From: Anniella stebbinsi
Lineage: Eukaryota > Chordata > Lepidosauria > Squamata > Anniellidae
Direction of reading: 5' to 3'
DNA: 64,000 nt
NCBI GenBank assembly: GCA_029215795.1
Contig: JARDYH010000013.1
Location: 310,001-374,000 of the forward strand
Shown: positions 12,065 through 25,075 of the stretch, piece after piece
Layout of the letters: the number at the start of each line of letters is the position of its first letter
Position numbering within the stretch: position 1 is the stretch's first letter
Translations under genes and position numbers: made by a program
Notes under the pieces: model-generated
What the model saw: only the letters and a program-made list of their open reading frames with translations
Databases searched by the model: none
What the model was told of the DNA's origin: nothing

Positions 12065-12573
12065 ACCCCTTCTTCCCCTAGACTTCCCCTAGACTTCCCC
12101 TTCCCTCTATACTTCCCCTTCTTCCCCTAGATTTCCCCTTCTTCCCTTAGACTTCCCCTTCTTCCCCTATACTTCCCCTTCCCTCTGTACTTCCCCTTCT
12201 TCCCCTAGACTTCCCCTAGACTTCCCCTTCCCGCTATACTTCCCCTTCTTCCCCTAGACTTCTCCTAGACTTCCCCTTCATCCCCTAGACTTCCCCTTCT
12301 TCCCCTAGACTTCCCGTAGACTTCCCCTTCCCTCTATACTTTCCCTTCTTCCCCTAGACTTCCCCTAGACTTCCCCTTCTTCCCCTAGACTTCCCCTAGA
12401 CTTCCCCTTCCCTCTATACTTCCCCTTATTCCATTAGACTTCCCCTTCCCTCTATACTTCCCCTGCTTCCCCTAGACTTCCCCTAGACTTCCCCTTCTTC
12501 CCCTAGACTTCCCCTAGACTTCCCCTTCCTTCTATACTTCCCCTTCTTCCCCTAGACTTCCCCTTCCCTCTAT

Positions 12574-12673
12574 ACTTCCCCTTCTTCCCCTAGACTTCCC
12601 CTTCTTCCCCTAGACTTCCCCTTCTTCCCCTAGACTTCCCCTTCTTCCCCTAGACTTCCCCTTCTTCCCCTAG
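12574..12673 (+). repeat. Run of five consecutive L modules
   Basis: Five 20-bp L modules stand in direct succession, followed by one S (12,674-12,684) and the T variant with TTGCCTCTAT. It is one of the longer pure L runs in the window. The corresponding place near 16.45 kb carries a CTCCTTCCCC variant, which marks the end of the match at 3,825-bp offset. Confidence 0.85.
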
Positions 12674-12692
12674 ACTTCCCCTAGACTTCCCC

Positions 12693-12889
12693 TTGCCTCT
12701 ATACTTCACCTTCTTCCCCTAGACTTTCTCTTCCCTCTATACTTCCCCTTCTTCCCCTAGACTTCCCCTTCTTCCCCTAGACTTCCCCATCTTCCCCTAG
12801 ACTTCCCCTTCCCTCTAGACTTCCCCTTCTTCCCCTAGACTTCCCCTAGACTTCCCCTTCTTCCCCTAGACTTCCCCTTCCCATTCTAC
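12693..12889 (+). repeat. Q core 3
   Basis: Landmarks at 12,693 and 12,880. It has no upstream TTGCC partner: five pure L modules precede it. Confidence 0.85.
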
Positions 12890-15216
12890 TTCCCCTTCTT
12901 CCCCTAGACTTCCCCTTCTTCCCCTAGACTTCCCCTTCTTCCCCTAGACTTCCCCTTCTTCCCCTAGACTTCCCCTTCCCTCTATACTTCCCCTTCTTCC
13001 CCTAGACTTCCCCTAGACTTCCCCTTCCCTCTATACTTCCCCTTCTTCCCCTAGACTTCCCCTAGACTTCCCCTTCCCTCTATACTTCCCCTTCTTCCCC
13101 TAGACTTCCCCTAGACTTCCCTTCCCTCTATACTTCCCCTTCTTCCCCTAGACTTCCCCTAGACTTCCCCTTCCCTCTCTACTTCCCCTTCTTCCCCTAG
13201 ACATCCCCTTCTTCCCCTAGACTTCCCCTTCTTCCCCTAGACTTCCCCTAGACTTCCCCTTCCCTCTATACTTCCCCTTCTTCCCCTACACTTCCCCTTC
13301 CCTCTATACTTCCCCTTCTTCCCCTAGACTTCCCCTTCCCTCTATACTACCCCTGCTTCCCCTAGACTTCCCCTAGACTTCTCCTTCTTCCCCTAGACTT
13401 CCCCTAGACTTCCCTTCCCTCTATACTTCCCCTTCTTCCCCTAGACTTCCCCTAGACTTCCCCTTCCCTCTCTACTTCCCCTTCTTCCCCTAGACTTCCC
13501 CTTCTTCCCCTAGACTTCCCCTTCTTCCCCTAGACTTCCCCTTCCCTCTATACTTCCCCTTCTTCCATTAGACTTCCCCTTCCCTCTATACTTCCCCTGC
13601 TTCCCCTAGACTTCCCCTAGACTTCCCCTTCTTCGCCTAGACTTCCCCTAGACTTCCCCTTCCCTCTATACGTCCCCTTCTTCCCCTAGACTTCCCCTTT
13701 CCTCTATACTTCCCCTTCTTCCCCTAGACTTCTCCTTCTTCCCCTAGACTACCTCTTCTTCCCCTAGACTTCCCCTTCCCTCTATACTTCCCCTTTTCCC
13801 CTAGATTTCCCCTTCTTCCCTTAGACTTCCCCTTCTTCCCCTAGACTTCCCATTCTTCCCCTAGACTTCCCCTTCTTCCCCTAGACTTCCCCTAGACTTC
13901 CCATTGCCTCTATACTTCCCCTTCTTCCCCTAGACTTTCTCTTCCCTCTATACTTCCCCTTCTTCCCCTAGACTTCCCCTTCTTCCCCTAGACTTCCCCT
14001 TTTTCCCCTAGACTTCCCCTTCCCTCTATACTTCCTCTTCTTCCCCTAGATTTCCCCTTCTTCCCCTAGACTTCCCCTTCTTCCCCTAGACTTCCCGTAG
14101 ACTTCCCCTTCCCTCTATACCTTCCCTTCTTCCCCTTCTTCCCCTAGACTTCCCCTTCTACCCCTAGACTTCCCCTGGACTTCCCCTTCCCTCTATACTT
14201 CCCCTTCTTCCCCTAGACTTTCTCTTCCCTCTATACTTCCCCTTCTTCCCCTAGACTTCCCCTTCTTCCCCTAGACTTCCCCTTCCCTCTATACTTCCCC
14301 TTCTTCCCCTAGACTTCCCCTAGACTTCCCTTCCCTCTATACTTCCCCTTCTTCCCCTAGACTTCCCCTTCCCTCTCTACTTCCCCTTCTTCCCCTAGAC
14401 TTCCCCTTCTTCCCCTAGACTTCCCCTTCTTCCCCTAGACTTCCCCTTTCCCTCTATACTTCCCCTTCTTCCATTAGACTTCCCCTTCCCTCTATACTTC
14501 CCCTGCTTCCCCTAGACTTCCCCTAGACTTCCCCTTCTTCCCATAGACTTCCCGTAGACTTCCCCTTCCCTCTATACTTCCCCTTCTTCCCCTAGACTTC
14601 CCCTTCCCTCTATACTTCCCCTTCTTCCCCTAGACTTCCCCTTCTTCCCCTAGACTTCCTCTTCTTCCCCTAGACTTCCGCTTCCCTCTATACTTCCCCT
14701 TCTTCCCCTAGACTTCCCCTTCTTCCCTTAGACTTCCCCTTCTTCCCCTATACTTCCCCTTCCCTCTATACTTCCCCTTCTTCCCCTAGACTTCCCCTAG
14801 ACTTCCCCTTCCCGCTATACTTTTCCTTCTTCCCCTAGACTTCCCCTTCTTCCCCTAGACTTCCCCTTCCATCTATACTTCCCCTTCTTCCCCTAGACTT
14901 CTCCTAGACTTCCCCTTCTTCCCCTAGACTTCCCCTTCTTCCCCTAGACTTCCCGTAGACTTCCCCTTCCCTCTATACTTTCCCTTCTTCCCCTAGACTT
15001 CCCCAAGACTCCCCCTTCTTCCCCTACACTTCCCCTAGACTTCCCCTTCCCTCTATACTTCCCCTTCTTCCATTAGACTTCCCCTTCCCTCTATACTTCC
15101 CCTGCTTCCCCTAGACTTCCCCTAGACTTCTCCTTCTTCCCCTTAACTTCCCCTAGACTTCCCTTCCCTCTATACTTCCCCTTCTTCCCCTAGACTTCCA
15201 TTAGACTTCCCCTTCC

Positions 15217-15889
15217 CTCTCAACATCCCCTTCTTCCCCTAGACTTCTCCTTCTTCCCCTAGACTTCCCCTTCTTCCCCTAGACTTCCCCTTCCCTCTAT
15301 ACTTCCCCTTCTTCCATTAGACTTCCCCTTCCCTCTATACTTCCCCTGCTTCCCCTAGACTTCCCCTAGACTTCCCCTTCTTCCCCTAGACTTCCCCTAG
15401 ACTTCCCCTTCCCTCTATACTTCCCCTTCTTCCCCTAGACTTCCCCTTCCCTCTATACTTCCCCTTCTTCCCCTAAACTTCCCCTTCTTCCCCTAGACTT
15501 CCTCTTCTTTCCCTAGACTTCCCCTTCCCTCTATAATTCCCCTTCTTCCCCTAGACTACCCCTTCTTCCCTTAGACTTCCCCTTCTTCCCCTATACTTCC
15601 CCTTCCCTCTATACTTCCCCTTCTTCCCCTAGACTTCCCCTAGACTTCCCCTTCTTCCCCTAGACTTCCCCTAGACTTCCCCTTCCCTCTATACTTCCCC
15701 TTCTTTCCCTAGACTTCCCCTTCCCTCTATACTTCCCCTTCTTCCCCTAGACTTCCCCTTCTTCCCCTAGACTTCCTCTTCTTCCCCTAGACTTCCCCTT
15801 CCCTCTATACTTCCCCTTCTTCCCCTAGACTTCCCCTTCTTCCTTTAGACTTCCCCTTCTTCCCCTATACTTCCCCTTCCCTCTGTAAT
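15217..15889 (+). repeat. P core 4 (subtype beta)
   Basis: CTCTCAAC at 15,217 and CTCTGTAAT at 15,881. The private pair CTTCTTTCCC and CTATAATTCC (15,506 and 15,531) is shared only with P core 7. Confidence 0.85.
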
Positions 15890-17136
15890 ACCCCTTCTTC
15901 CCCTAGACTTCCCCTAGACTTCCCCTTCCCTCTATACTTCCCCTTCTTCCCCTAGATTTCCCCTTCTTCCCTTAGACTTCCCCTTCTTCCCCTATACTTC
16001 CCCTTCCCTCTGTACTTCCCCTTCTTCCCCTAGACTTCCCCTAGACTTCCCCTTCCCGCTATACTTCCCCTTCTTCCCCTAGACTTCTCCTAGACTTCCC
16101 CTTCATCCCCTAGACTTCCCCTTCTTCCCCTAGACTTCCCGTAGACTTCCCCTTCCCTCTATACTTTCCCTTCTTCCCCTAGACTTCCCCTAGACTTCCC
16201 CTTCTTCCCCTAGACTTCCCCTAGACTTCCCCTTCCCTCTATACTTCCCCTTATTCCATTAGACTTCCCCTTCCCTCTATACTTCCCCTGCTTCCCCTAG
16301 ACTTCCCCTAGACTTCCCCTTCTTCCCCTAGACTTCCCCTAGACTTCCCCTTCCTTCTATACTTCCCCTTCTTCCCCTAGACTTCCCCTTCCCTCTATAC
16401 TTCCCCTTCTTCCCCTAGACTTCCCCTTCTTCCCCTAGACTTCCCCTCCTTCCCCTAGACTTCCCCTTCTTCCCCTAGACTTCCCCTTCTTCCCCTAGAC
16501 TTCCCCTTCTTCCCCTAGACTTCCCCTAGACTTCCCCTTGCCTCTATACTTCACCTTCTTCCCCTAGACTTTCTCTTCCCTCTATACTTCCCCTTCTTCC
16601 CCTAGACTTCCCCTTCTTCCCCTAGATTTCCCCTTCTTCCCTTAGACTTCCCCTTCTTCCCCTATACTTCCCCTTCCCTCTATACTTCCCCTTCTTCCCC
16701 TAGACTTCCCCTAGACTTCCCCTTCCCGCTATACTTCCCCTTCTTCCCCTAGACTTCTCCTAGACTTCCCCTTCTTCCCCTAGACTTCCCCTTCTTCTCC
16801 TAGACTTCCCGTAGACTTCCCCTTCCCTCTATACTTTCCCTTCTTCCCCTAGACTTCCCCTAGACTTCCCCTTCTTCCCCTAGACTTCCCCTAGACTTCC
16901 CCTTCCCTCTATACTTCCCCTTATTCCATTAGACTTCCCCTTCCCTCTATACTTCCCCTGCTTCCCCTAGACTTCCCCTAGACTTCCCCTTCCTTCTATA
17001 CTTCCCCTTCTTCCCCTAGACTTCCCCTTCCCTCTATAGTTCCCCTTCTTCCCCTAGACTTCCCCTTCTTCCCCTAGACTTCCTCTTCTTCCCCTAGACT
17101 TCCCCTTGTTCCCCTAGACTTCCCCTAGACTTCCCC

Positions 17137-17333
17137 TTGCCTCTATACTTCACCTTCTTCCCCTAGACTTTCTCTTCCCTCTATACTTCCCCTTCTTCCC
17201 CTAGACTTCCCCTTCTTCCCCTAGACTTCCCCATCTTCCCCTAGACTTCCCCTTCCCTCTAGACTTCCCCTTCTTCCCCTAGACTTCCCCTAGACTTCCC
17301 CTTCTTCCCCTAGACTTCCCCTTCCCATTCTAC
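17137..17333 (+). repeat. Q core 4
   Basis: Landmarks at 17,137 and 17,324. The upstream TTGCC module at 16,538 is 599 bp away, 78 bp closer than in the Q1/Q2 type. Confidence 0.85.
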
Positions 17334-20300
17334 TTCCCCTTCTTCCCCTAGACTTCCCCTTCTTCCCCTAGACTTCCCCTTCTTCCCCTAGACTTCCCCT
17401 TCTTCCCCTAGACTTCCCCTTCCCTCTATACTTCCCCTTCTTCCCCTAGACTTCCCCTAGACTTCCCCTTCCCTCTATACTTCCCCTTCTTCCCCTAGAC
17501 TTCCCCTAGACTTCCCCTTCCCTCTATACTTCCCCTTCTTCCCCTAGACTTCCCCTAGACTTCCCTTCCCTCTATACTTCCCCTTCTTCCCCTAGACTTC
17601 CCCTAGACTTCCCCTTCCCTCTCTACTTCCCCTTCTTCCCCTAGACATCCCCTTCTTCCCCTAGACTTCCCCTTCTTCCCCTAGACTTCCCCTAGACTTC
17701 CCCTTCCCTCTATACTTCCCCTTCTTCCCCTACACTTCCCCTTCCCTCTATACTTCCCCTTCTTCCCCTAGACTTCCCCTTCCCTCTATACTACCCCTGC
17801 TTCCCCTAGACTTCCCCTAGACTTCTCCTTCTTCCCCTAGACTTCCCCTAGACTTCCCTTCCCTCTATACTTCCCCTTCTTCCCCTAGACTTCCCCTAGA
17901 CTTCCCCTTCCCTCTCTACTTCCCCTTCTTCCCCTAGACTTCCCCTTCTTCCCCTAGACTTCCCCTTCTTCCCCTAGACTTCCCCTTCCCTCTATACTTC
18001 CCCTTCTTCCATTAGACTTCCCCTTCCCTCTATACTTCCCCTGCTTCCCCTAGACTTCCCCTAGACTTCCCCTTCTTCCCCTAGACTTCCCCTAGACTTC
18101 CCCTTCCCTCTATACGTCCCCTTCTTCCCCTAGACTTCCCCTTTCCTCTATACTTCCCCTTCTTCCCCTAGACTTCTCCTTCTTCCCCTAGACTACCTCT
18201 TCTTCCCCTAGACTTCCCCTTCCCTCTATACTTCCCCTTTTCCCCTAGACTTCCCCTTCTTCCCTTAGACTTCCCCTTCTTCCCCTAGACTTCCCATTCT
18301 TCCCCTAGACTTCCCCTTCTTCCCCTAGACTTCCCCTAGACTTCCCATTGCCTCTATACTTCCCCTTCTTCCCCTAGACTTTCTCTTCCCTCTATACTTC
18401 CCCTTCTTCCCCTAGACTTCCCCTTCTTCCCCTAGACTTCCCCTTCTTCCCCTAGACTTCCCCTTCCCTCTATACTTCCCCTTCTTCCCCTAGACTTCCC
18501 CTAGACTTCCCTTCCCTCTATACTTCCCCTTCTTCCCCTAGTCTTCCCCTAGACTTCCCCTTCCCTCTCTACTTCCCCTTCTTCCCCTAGACATCCCCTT
18601 CTACCCCTAGACTTCCCCTTCTTCCCCTAGACTTCCCCTAGACTTCCCCTTCCCTCTATACTTCCCCTTCTTCCCCTACACTTCCCCTTCCCTCTATACT
18701 TCCCCTTCTTCCCCTAGACTTCCCCTTCCCTCTATACTTCCCCTGCTTCCCCAAGACTTCCCCTAGACTTCTCCTTCTTCCCCTAGACTTCCCCTAGACT
18801 TCCCTTCCCTCTATACTTCCCCTTCTTCCCCTAGACTTCCCCTAGACTTCCCCTTCCCTCTCTACTTCCCCTTCTTCCCCTAGACTTCCCCTTCTTCCCC
18901 TAGACTTCCCCTTCTTCCCCTAGACTTCCCCTTCCCTCTATACTTCCCCTTCTTCCATTAGACTTCCCCTTCCCTCTATACTTCCCCTGCTTCCCCTAGA
19001 CTTCCCCTAGACTTCCCCTTCTTCCCCTAGACTTCCCCAAGACTTCCCCTTCCCTCTATACTTCCCCTTCTTCCCCTATACTTCCCCTTCCCTCTATACT
19101 TCCCCTTCTTCCCCTAAACTTCCCCTTCTTCCCCTAGACTTTCTCTTCTTCCCGTAGACTTCCCCTTCCCTCTATACTTCCCCTTCTTCCCCTAGACTTC
19201 CCCTTCTTCCCTTAGACTTCCCCTTCTTCCCCTATACTTCCCCTTCCCTCTATACTTCCCCTTCTTCCCCTAGACTTCCCCTAGACTTCCCCTTCTTCCC
19301 CTAGACTTCCCCTAGACTTCCCCTTCCCTCTATACTTCCCCTTCTTTCCCTAGACTTCCCCTTCCCTCTATACTTCCCCTTCTTCCCCTAGACTTCCCCT
19401 TCTTCCCCTAGACTTCCTCTTCTTCCCCTAGACTTCCCCTTCCCTCTATACTTCCCCTTCTTCCCCTAGACTTCCCCTTCTTCCCTTAGACTTCCCCTTC
19501 TTCCCCTAGACTTCCCCTTCCCTCTATACTTCCCCTTCTTCCCCTAGACTTCCCCTAGACTTCCCCTTCCCTCTATACTTCCCCTTCTTCCCCTAGATTT
19601 CCCCTTCTTCCCTTAGACTTCCCCTTCTTCCCCTATACTTCCCCTTCCCTCTATACTTCCCCTTCTTCCCCTAGACTTCCCCTAGACTATCCCTTCCCGC
19701 TATACTTCCCCTTCTTCCCCTAGACTTCTCCTAGACTTCCCCTTCTTCCCCTAGACTTCCCCTTCTTACCCTAGACTTCCCGTAGACTTCCCCTTCCCTC
19801 TATACTTTCCCTTCTTCCCCTAGACTTCCCCTAGACTTCCCCTTCTTCCCCTAGACTTCCCCTAGACTTCCCCTTCCCTCTATACTTCCCCTTATTCCAT
19901 TAGACTTCCCCTTCCCTCTATACTTCCGCTGCTTCCCCTAGACTTCCCCTAGACTTCCCCTTCTTCCCCTAGACTTCCTCTAGACTTCCCCTTCCCTCTA
20001 TACTTCCCCTTCTTCCCCTAGACTTCCCCTTCCCTCTATACTTCCCCTTCTTCCCCTAGACTTCCCCTTCTTCCCCTAGACTTCCTCTTCTTCCCCTAGA
20101 CTTCCGCTTCCCTCTATACTTCCCTTTCTTCCCCTAGACTTCCCCTTCTTCCCTTAGACTTCCCCTTCTTCCCCTATACTTCCCCTTCCCTCTACACTTC
20201 CCCTTCTTCCCCTAGACTTCCCCTAGACTTCCCCTTCCCGCTATACTTTTCCTTCTTCCCCTAGACTTCCCCTTCTTCCCCTAGACTTCCCCTTCCATCT

Positions 20301-20642
20301 ATACTTCCCCTTCTTCCCCTAGACTTCTCCTAGACTTCCCCTTCTTCCCCTAGACTTCCCCTTCTTCCCCTAGACTTCCCGTAGACTTCCCCTTCCCTCT
20401 ATACTTTCCCTTCTTCCCCTAGACTTCCCCAAGACTCCCCCTTCTTCCCCTAGACTTCCCCTAGACTTCCCCTTCCCTCTATACTTCCCCTTCTTCCATT
20501 AGACTTCCCCTTCCCTCCATACTTCCCCTGCTTCCCCTAGACTTCCCCTAGACTTCTCCTTCTTCCCCTTAACTTCCCCTAGACTTCCCTTCCCTCTATA
20601 CTTCCCCTTCTTCCCCTAGACTTCCCCTAGACTTCCCCTTCC

Positions 20643-21315
20643 CTCTCAACATCCCCTTCTTCCCCTAGACTTCCCCTTCTTCCCCTAGACTTCCCCTTCT
20701 TCCCCTAGACTTCCCCTTCCCTCTATACTTCCCCTTCTTCCATTAGACTTCCCCTTCCCTCTATACTTCCCCTGCTTCCCCTAGACTTCCCCTAGACTTC
20801 CCCTTCTTCCCCTAGACTTCCCCTAGACTTCCCCTTCCCTCTATACTTCCCCTTCTTCCCCTAGACTTCCCCTTCCCTCTATACTTCCCCTTCTTCCTCT
20901 AAACTTCCCCTTCTTCCCCTAGACTTCCTCTTCTTCCCCTAGACTTCCCCTTCCCTCTATACTTCCCCTTCTTCCCCTAGACTACCCCTTCTTCCCTTAG
21001 ACTTCCCCTTCTTCCCCTATACTTCCCCTTCCCTCTATACTTCCCCTTCTTCCCCTAGACTTCCCCTAGACTTCCCCTTCTTCCCCTAGACTTCCCCTAG
21101 ACTTCCCCTTCCCTCTATACTTCCCCTTCTTTCCCTAGACTTCCCCTTCCCTCTATACTTCCCCTTCTTCCCCTAGACTTCCCCTTCTTCCCCTAGACTT
21201 CCTCTTCTTCCCCTAGACTTCCCCTTCCCTCTATACTTCCCCTTCTTCCCCTAGACTTCCCCTTCTTCCTTTAGACTTCCCCTTCTTCCCCTATACTTCC
21301 CCTTCCCTCTGTAAT
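20643..21315 (+). repeat. P core 5 (subtype alpha)
   Basis: CTCTCAAC at 20,643 and CTCTGTAAT at 21,307. It has CTTCCTCTAAAC near 20,893. Two nearby single-C losses (CTTCCCTAGAC, near 21,467 and 21,601) distinguish it from P core 8. Confidence 0.85.
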
Positions 21316-22551
21316 ACCCCTTCTTCCCCTAGACTTCCCCTAGACTTCCCCTTCCCTCTATACTTCCCCTTCTTCCCCTAGATTTCCCCTTCTTCCCTTA
21401 GACTTCCCCTTCTTCCCCTATACTTCCCCTTCCCTCTGTACTTCCCCTTCTTCCCCTAGACTTCCCTAGACTTCCCCTTCCCGCTATACTTCCCCTTCTT
21501 CCCCTAGACTTCTCCTAGACTTCCCCTTCATCCCCTAGACTTCCCCTTCTTCCCCTAGACTTCCCGTAGACTTCCCCTTCCCTCTATACTTTCCCTTCTT
21601 CCCTAGACTTCCCCTAGACTTCCCCTTCTTCCCCTAGACTTCCCCTAGACTTCCCCTTCCCTCTATACTTCCCCTTATTCCATTAGACTTCCCCTTCCCT
21701 CTATACTTCCCCTGCTTCCCCTAGACTTCCCCTAGACTTCCCCTTCTTCCCCTAGACTTCCCCTAGACTTCCCCTTCCTTCTATACTTCCCCTTCTTCCC
21801 CTAGACTTCCCCTTCCCTCTATACTTCCCCTTCTTCCCCTAGACTTCCCCTTCTTCCCCTAGACTTCCCCTCCTTCCCCTAGACTTCCCCTCCTTCCCCT
21901 AGACTTCCCCTTCTTCCCCTAGACTTCCCCTTCTTCCCCTAGACTTCCCCTTCTTCCCCTAGATTTCCCCTTCTTCCCTTAGACTTCCCCTTCTTCCCCT
22001 ATACTTCCCCTTCCCTCTATACTTCCCCTTCTTCCCCTAGACTTCCCCTAGACTTCCCCTTCCCGCTATACTTCCCCTTCTTCCCCTAGACTTCTCCTAG
22101 ACTTCCCCTTCTTCCCCTAGACTTCCCCTTCTTCTCCTAGACTTCCCGTAGACTTCCCCTTCCCTCTATACTTTCCCTTCTTCCCCTAGACTTCCCCTAG
22201 ACTTCCCCTTCTTCCCCTAGACTTCCCCTAGACTTCCCCTTCCCTCTATACTTCCCCTTATTCCATTAGACTTCCCCTTCCCTCTATACTTCCCCTGCTT
22301 CCCCTAGACTTCCCCTAGACTTCCCCTTCCTTCTATACTTCCCCTTCTTCCCCTAGACTTCCCCTTCCCTCTATACTTCCCCTTCTTCCCCTAGACTTCC
22401 CCTTCTTCCCCTAGACTTCCTCTTCTTCCCCTGGACTTCCCCTTCCCTCTATACTTCCCCTTCTTCCCCTAGACTTCCCCTTCTTCCCCTAGACTTCCCC
22501 TTCTTCCCCTAGACTTCCCCTTGTTCCCCTAGACTTCCCCTAGACTTCCCC

Positions 22552-22748
22552 TTGCCTCTATACTTCACCTTCTTCCCCTAGACTTTCTCTTCCCTCTATA
22601 CTTCCCCTTCTTCCCCTAGACTTCCCCTTCTTCCCCTAGACTTCCCCATCTTCCCCTAGACTTCCCCTTCCCTCTAGACTTCCCCTTCTTCCCCTAGACT
22701 TCCCCTAGACTTCCCCTTCTTCCCCTAGACTTCCCCTTCCCATTCTAC
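22552..22748 (+). repeat. Q core 5
   Basis: Landmarks at 22,552 and 22,739. Upstream lies the double CTCC variant (21,871 and 21,891) instead of a TTGCC module. Confidence 0.85.
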
Positions 22749-25075
22749 TTCCCCTTCTTCCCCTAGACTTCCCCTTCTTCCCCTAGACTTCCCCTTCTTC
22801 CCCTAGACTTCCCCTTCTTCCCCTAGACTTCCCCTTCCCTCTATACTTCCCCTTCTTCCCCTAGACTTCCCCTAGACTTCCCCTTCCCTCTATACTTCCC
22901 CTTCTTCCCCTAGACTTCCCCTAGACTTCCCCTTCCCTCTATACTTCCCCTTCTTCCCCTAGACTTCCCCTAGACTTCCCTTCCCTCTATACTTCCCCTT
23001 CTTCCCCTAGACTTCCCCTAGACTTCCCCTTCCCTCTCTACTTCCCCTTCTTCCCCTAGACATCCCCTTCTTCCCCTAGACTTCCCCTTCTTCCCCTAGA
23101 CTTCCCCTAGACTTCCCCTTCCCTCTATACTTCCCCTTCTTCCCCTACACTTCCCCTTCCCTCTATACTTCCCCTTCTTCCCCTAGACTTCCCCTTCCCT
23201 CTATACTACCCCTGCTTCCCCTAGACTTCCCCTAGACTTCTCCTTCTTCCCCTAGACTTCCCCTAGACTTCCCTTCCCTCTATACTTCCCCTTCTTCCCC
23301 TAGACTTCCCCTAGACTTCCCCTTCCCTCTCTACTTCCCCTTCTTCCCCTAGACTTCCCCTTCTTCCCCTAGACTTCCCCTTCTTCCCCTAGACTTCCCC
23401 TTCCCTCTATACTTCCCCTTCTTCCATTAGACTTCCCCTTCCCTCTATACTTCCCCTGCTTCCCCTAGACTTCCCCTAGACTTCCCCTTCTTCGCCTAGA
23501 CTTCCCCTAGACTTCCCCTTCCCTCTATACGTCCCCTTCTTCCCCTAGACTTCCCCTTTCCTCTATACTTCCCCTTCTTCCCCTAGACTTCTCCTTCTTC
23601 CCCTAGACTACCTCTTCTTCCCCTAGACTTCCCCTTCCCTCTATACTTCCCCTTTTCCCCTAGATTTCCCCTTCTTCCCTTAGACTTCCCCTTCTTCCCC
23701 TAGACTTCCCATTCTTCCCCTAGACTTCCCCTTCTTCCCCTAGACTTCCCCTAGACTTCCCATTGCCTCTATACTTCCCCTTCTTCCCCTAGACTTTCTC
23801 TTCCCTCTATACTTCCCCTTCTTCCCCTAGACTTCCCCTTCTTCCCCTAGACTTCCCCTTTTTCCCCTAGACTTCCCCTTCCCTCTATACTTCCTCTTCT
23901 TCCCCTAGATTTCCCCTTCTTCCCCTAGACTTCCCCTTCTTCCCCTAGACTTCCCGTAGACTTCCCCTTCCCTCTATACCTTCCCTTCTTCCCCTTCTTC
24001 CCCTAGACTTCCCCTTCTACCCCTAGACTTCCCCTGGACTTCCCCTTCCCTCTATACTTCCCCTTCTTCCCCTAGACTTTCTCTTCCCTCTATACTTCCC
24101 CTTCTTCCCCTAGACTTCCCCTTCTTCCCCTAGACTTCCCCTTCCCTCTATACTTCCCCTTCTTCCCCTAGACTTCCCCTAGACTTCCCTTCCCTCTATA
24201 CTTCCCCTTCTTCCCCTAGACTTCCCCTTCCCTCTCTACTTCCCCTTCTTCCCCTAGACTTCCCCTTCTTCCCCTAGACTTCCCCTTCTTCCCCTAGACT
24301 TCCCCTTTCCCTCTATACTTCCCCTTCTTCCATTAGACTTCCCCTTCCCTCTATACTTCCCCTGCTTCCCCTAGACTTCCCCTAGACTTCCCCTTCTTCC
24401 CATAGACTTCCCGTAGACTTCCCCTTCCCTCTATACTTCCCCTTCTTCCCCTAGACTTCCCCTTCCCTCTATACTTCCCCTTCTTCCCCTAGACTTCCCC
24501 TTCTTCCCCTAGACTTCCTCTTCTTCCCCTAGACTTCCGCTTCCCTCTATACTTCCCCTTCTTCCCCTAGACTTCCCCTTCTTCCCTTAGACTTCCCCTT
24601 CTTCCCCTATACTTCCCCTTCCCTCTATACTTCCCCTTCTTCCCCTAGACTTCCCCTAGACTTCCCCTTCCCGCTATACTTTTCCTTCTTCCCCTAGACT
24701 TCCCCTTCTTCCCCTAGACTTCCCCTTCCATCTATACTTCCCCTTCTTCCCCTAGACTTCTCCTAGACTTCCCCTTCTTCCCCTAGACTTCCCCTTCTTC
24801 CCCTAGACTTCCCGTAGACTTCCCCTTCCCTCTATACTTTCCCTTCTTCCCCTAGACTTCCCCAAGACTCCCCCTTCTTCCCCTAGACTTCCCCTAGACT
24901 TCCCCTTCCCTCTATACTTCCCTTTCTTCCATTAGACTTCCCCTTCCCTCTATACTTCCCCTGCTTCCCCTAGACTTCCCCTAGACTTCTCCTTCTTCCC
25001 CTTAACTTCCCCTAGACTTCCCTTCCCTCTATACTTCCCCTTCTTCCCCTAGACTTCCATTAGACTTCCCCTTCC

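Larger units (their letters stand above)
8820..12640 (+). repeat. 3,825-bp tandem duplication, copy 1
   Basis: Landmarks repeat at exactly 3,825: TTGCC 8,868 and 12,693; CCCATTCTAC 9,055 and 12,880; CTCTCAAC 11,392 and 15,217; CTCTGTAAT 12,056 and 15,881. The match fails left of about 8,840 (G at 8,839 versus C at 12,664) and right of about 12,622 (T at 12,623 versus C at 16,448), consistent with one joint near 12.62-12.66 kb. Confidence 0.8.
12640..16465 (+). repeat. 3,825-bp tandem duplication, copy 2
   Basis: It carries P core 4 and Q core 3. Private changes include CTTCTTTCCC near 15,506 and CTATAATTCC at 15,531; both recur 14,666 bp further right (CTATAATTCC at 30,197), so they arose before the larger duplication. 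The copy is followed by the CTCCTTCCCC variant, as at 6,482 and 8,100. Confidence 0.78.
8250..21930 (+). repeat. 13.7-14.7-kb higher-order duplication, copy 1
   Basis: The first part matches at offset 13,684: CCCTTAG 8,297 and 21,981; CTTATTCC 8,576 and 22,260; TTGCC 8,868 and 22,552; CTCTCAAC 11,392 and 25,076; CCCATAGACTACC 11,723 and 25,407. From about 12.9 kb the offset is 14,666: CCCATTCTAC 12,880 and 27,546; CTCTCAAC 15,217 and 29,883 and 20,643 and 35,309. The 982-bp step equals 14,666 minus 13,684. Two single-base deletions near 21,467 and 21,601 shift the offset to 14,668. Confidence 0.78.
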
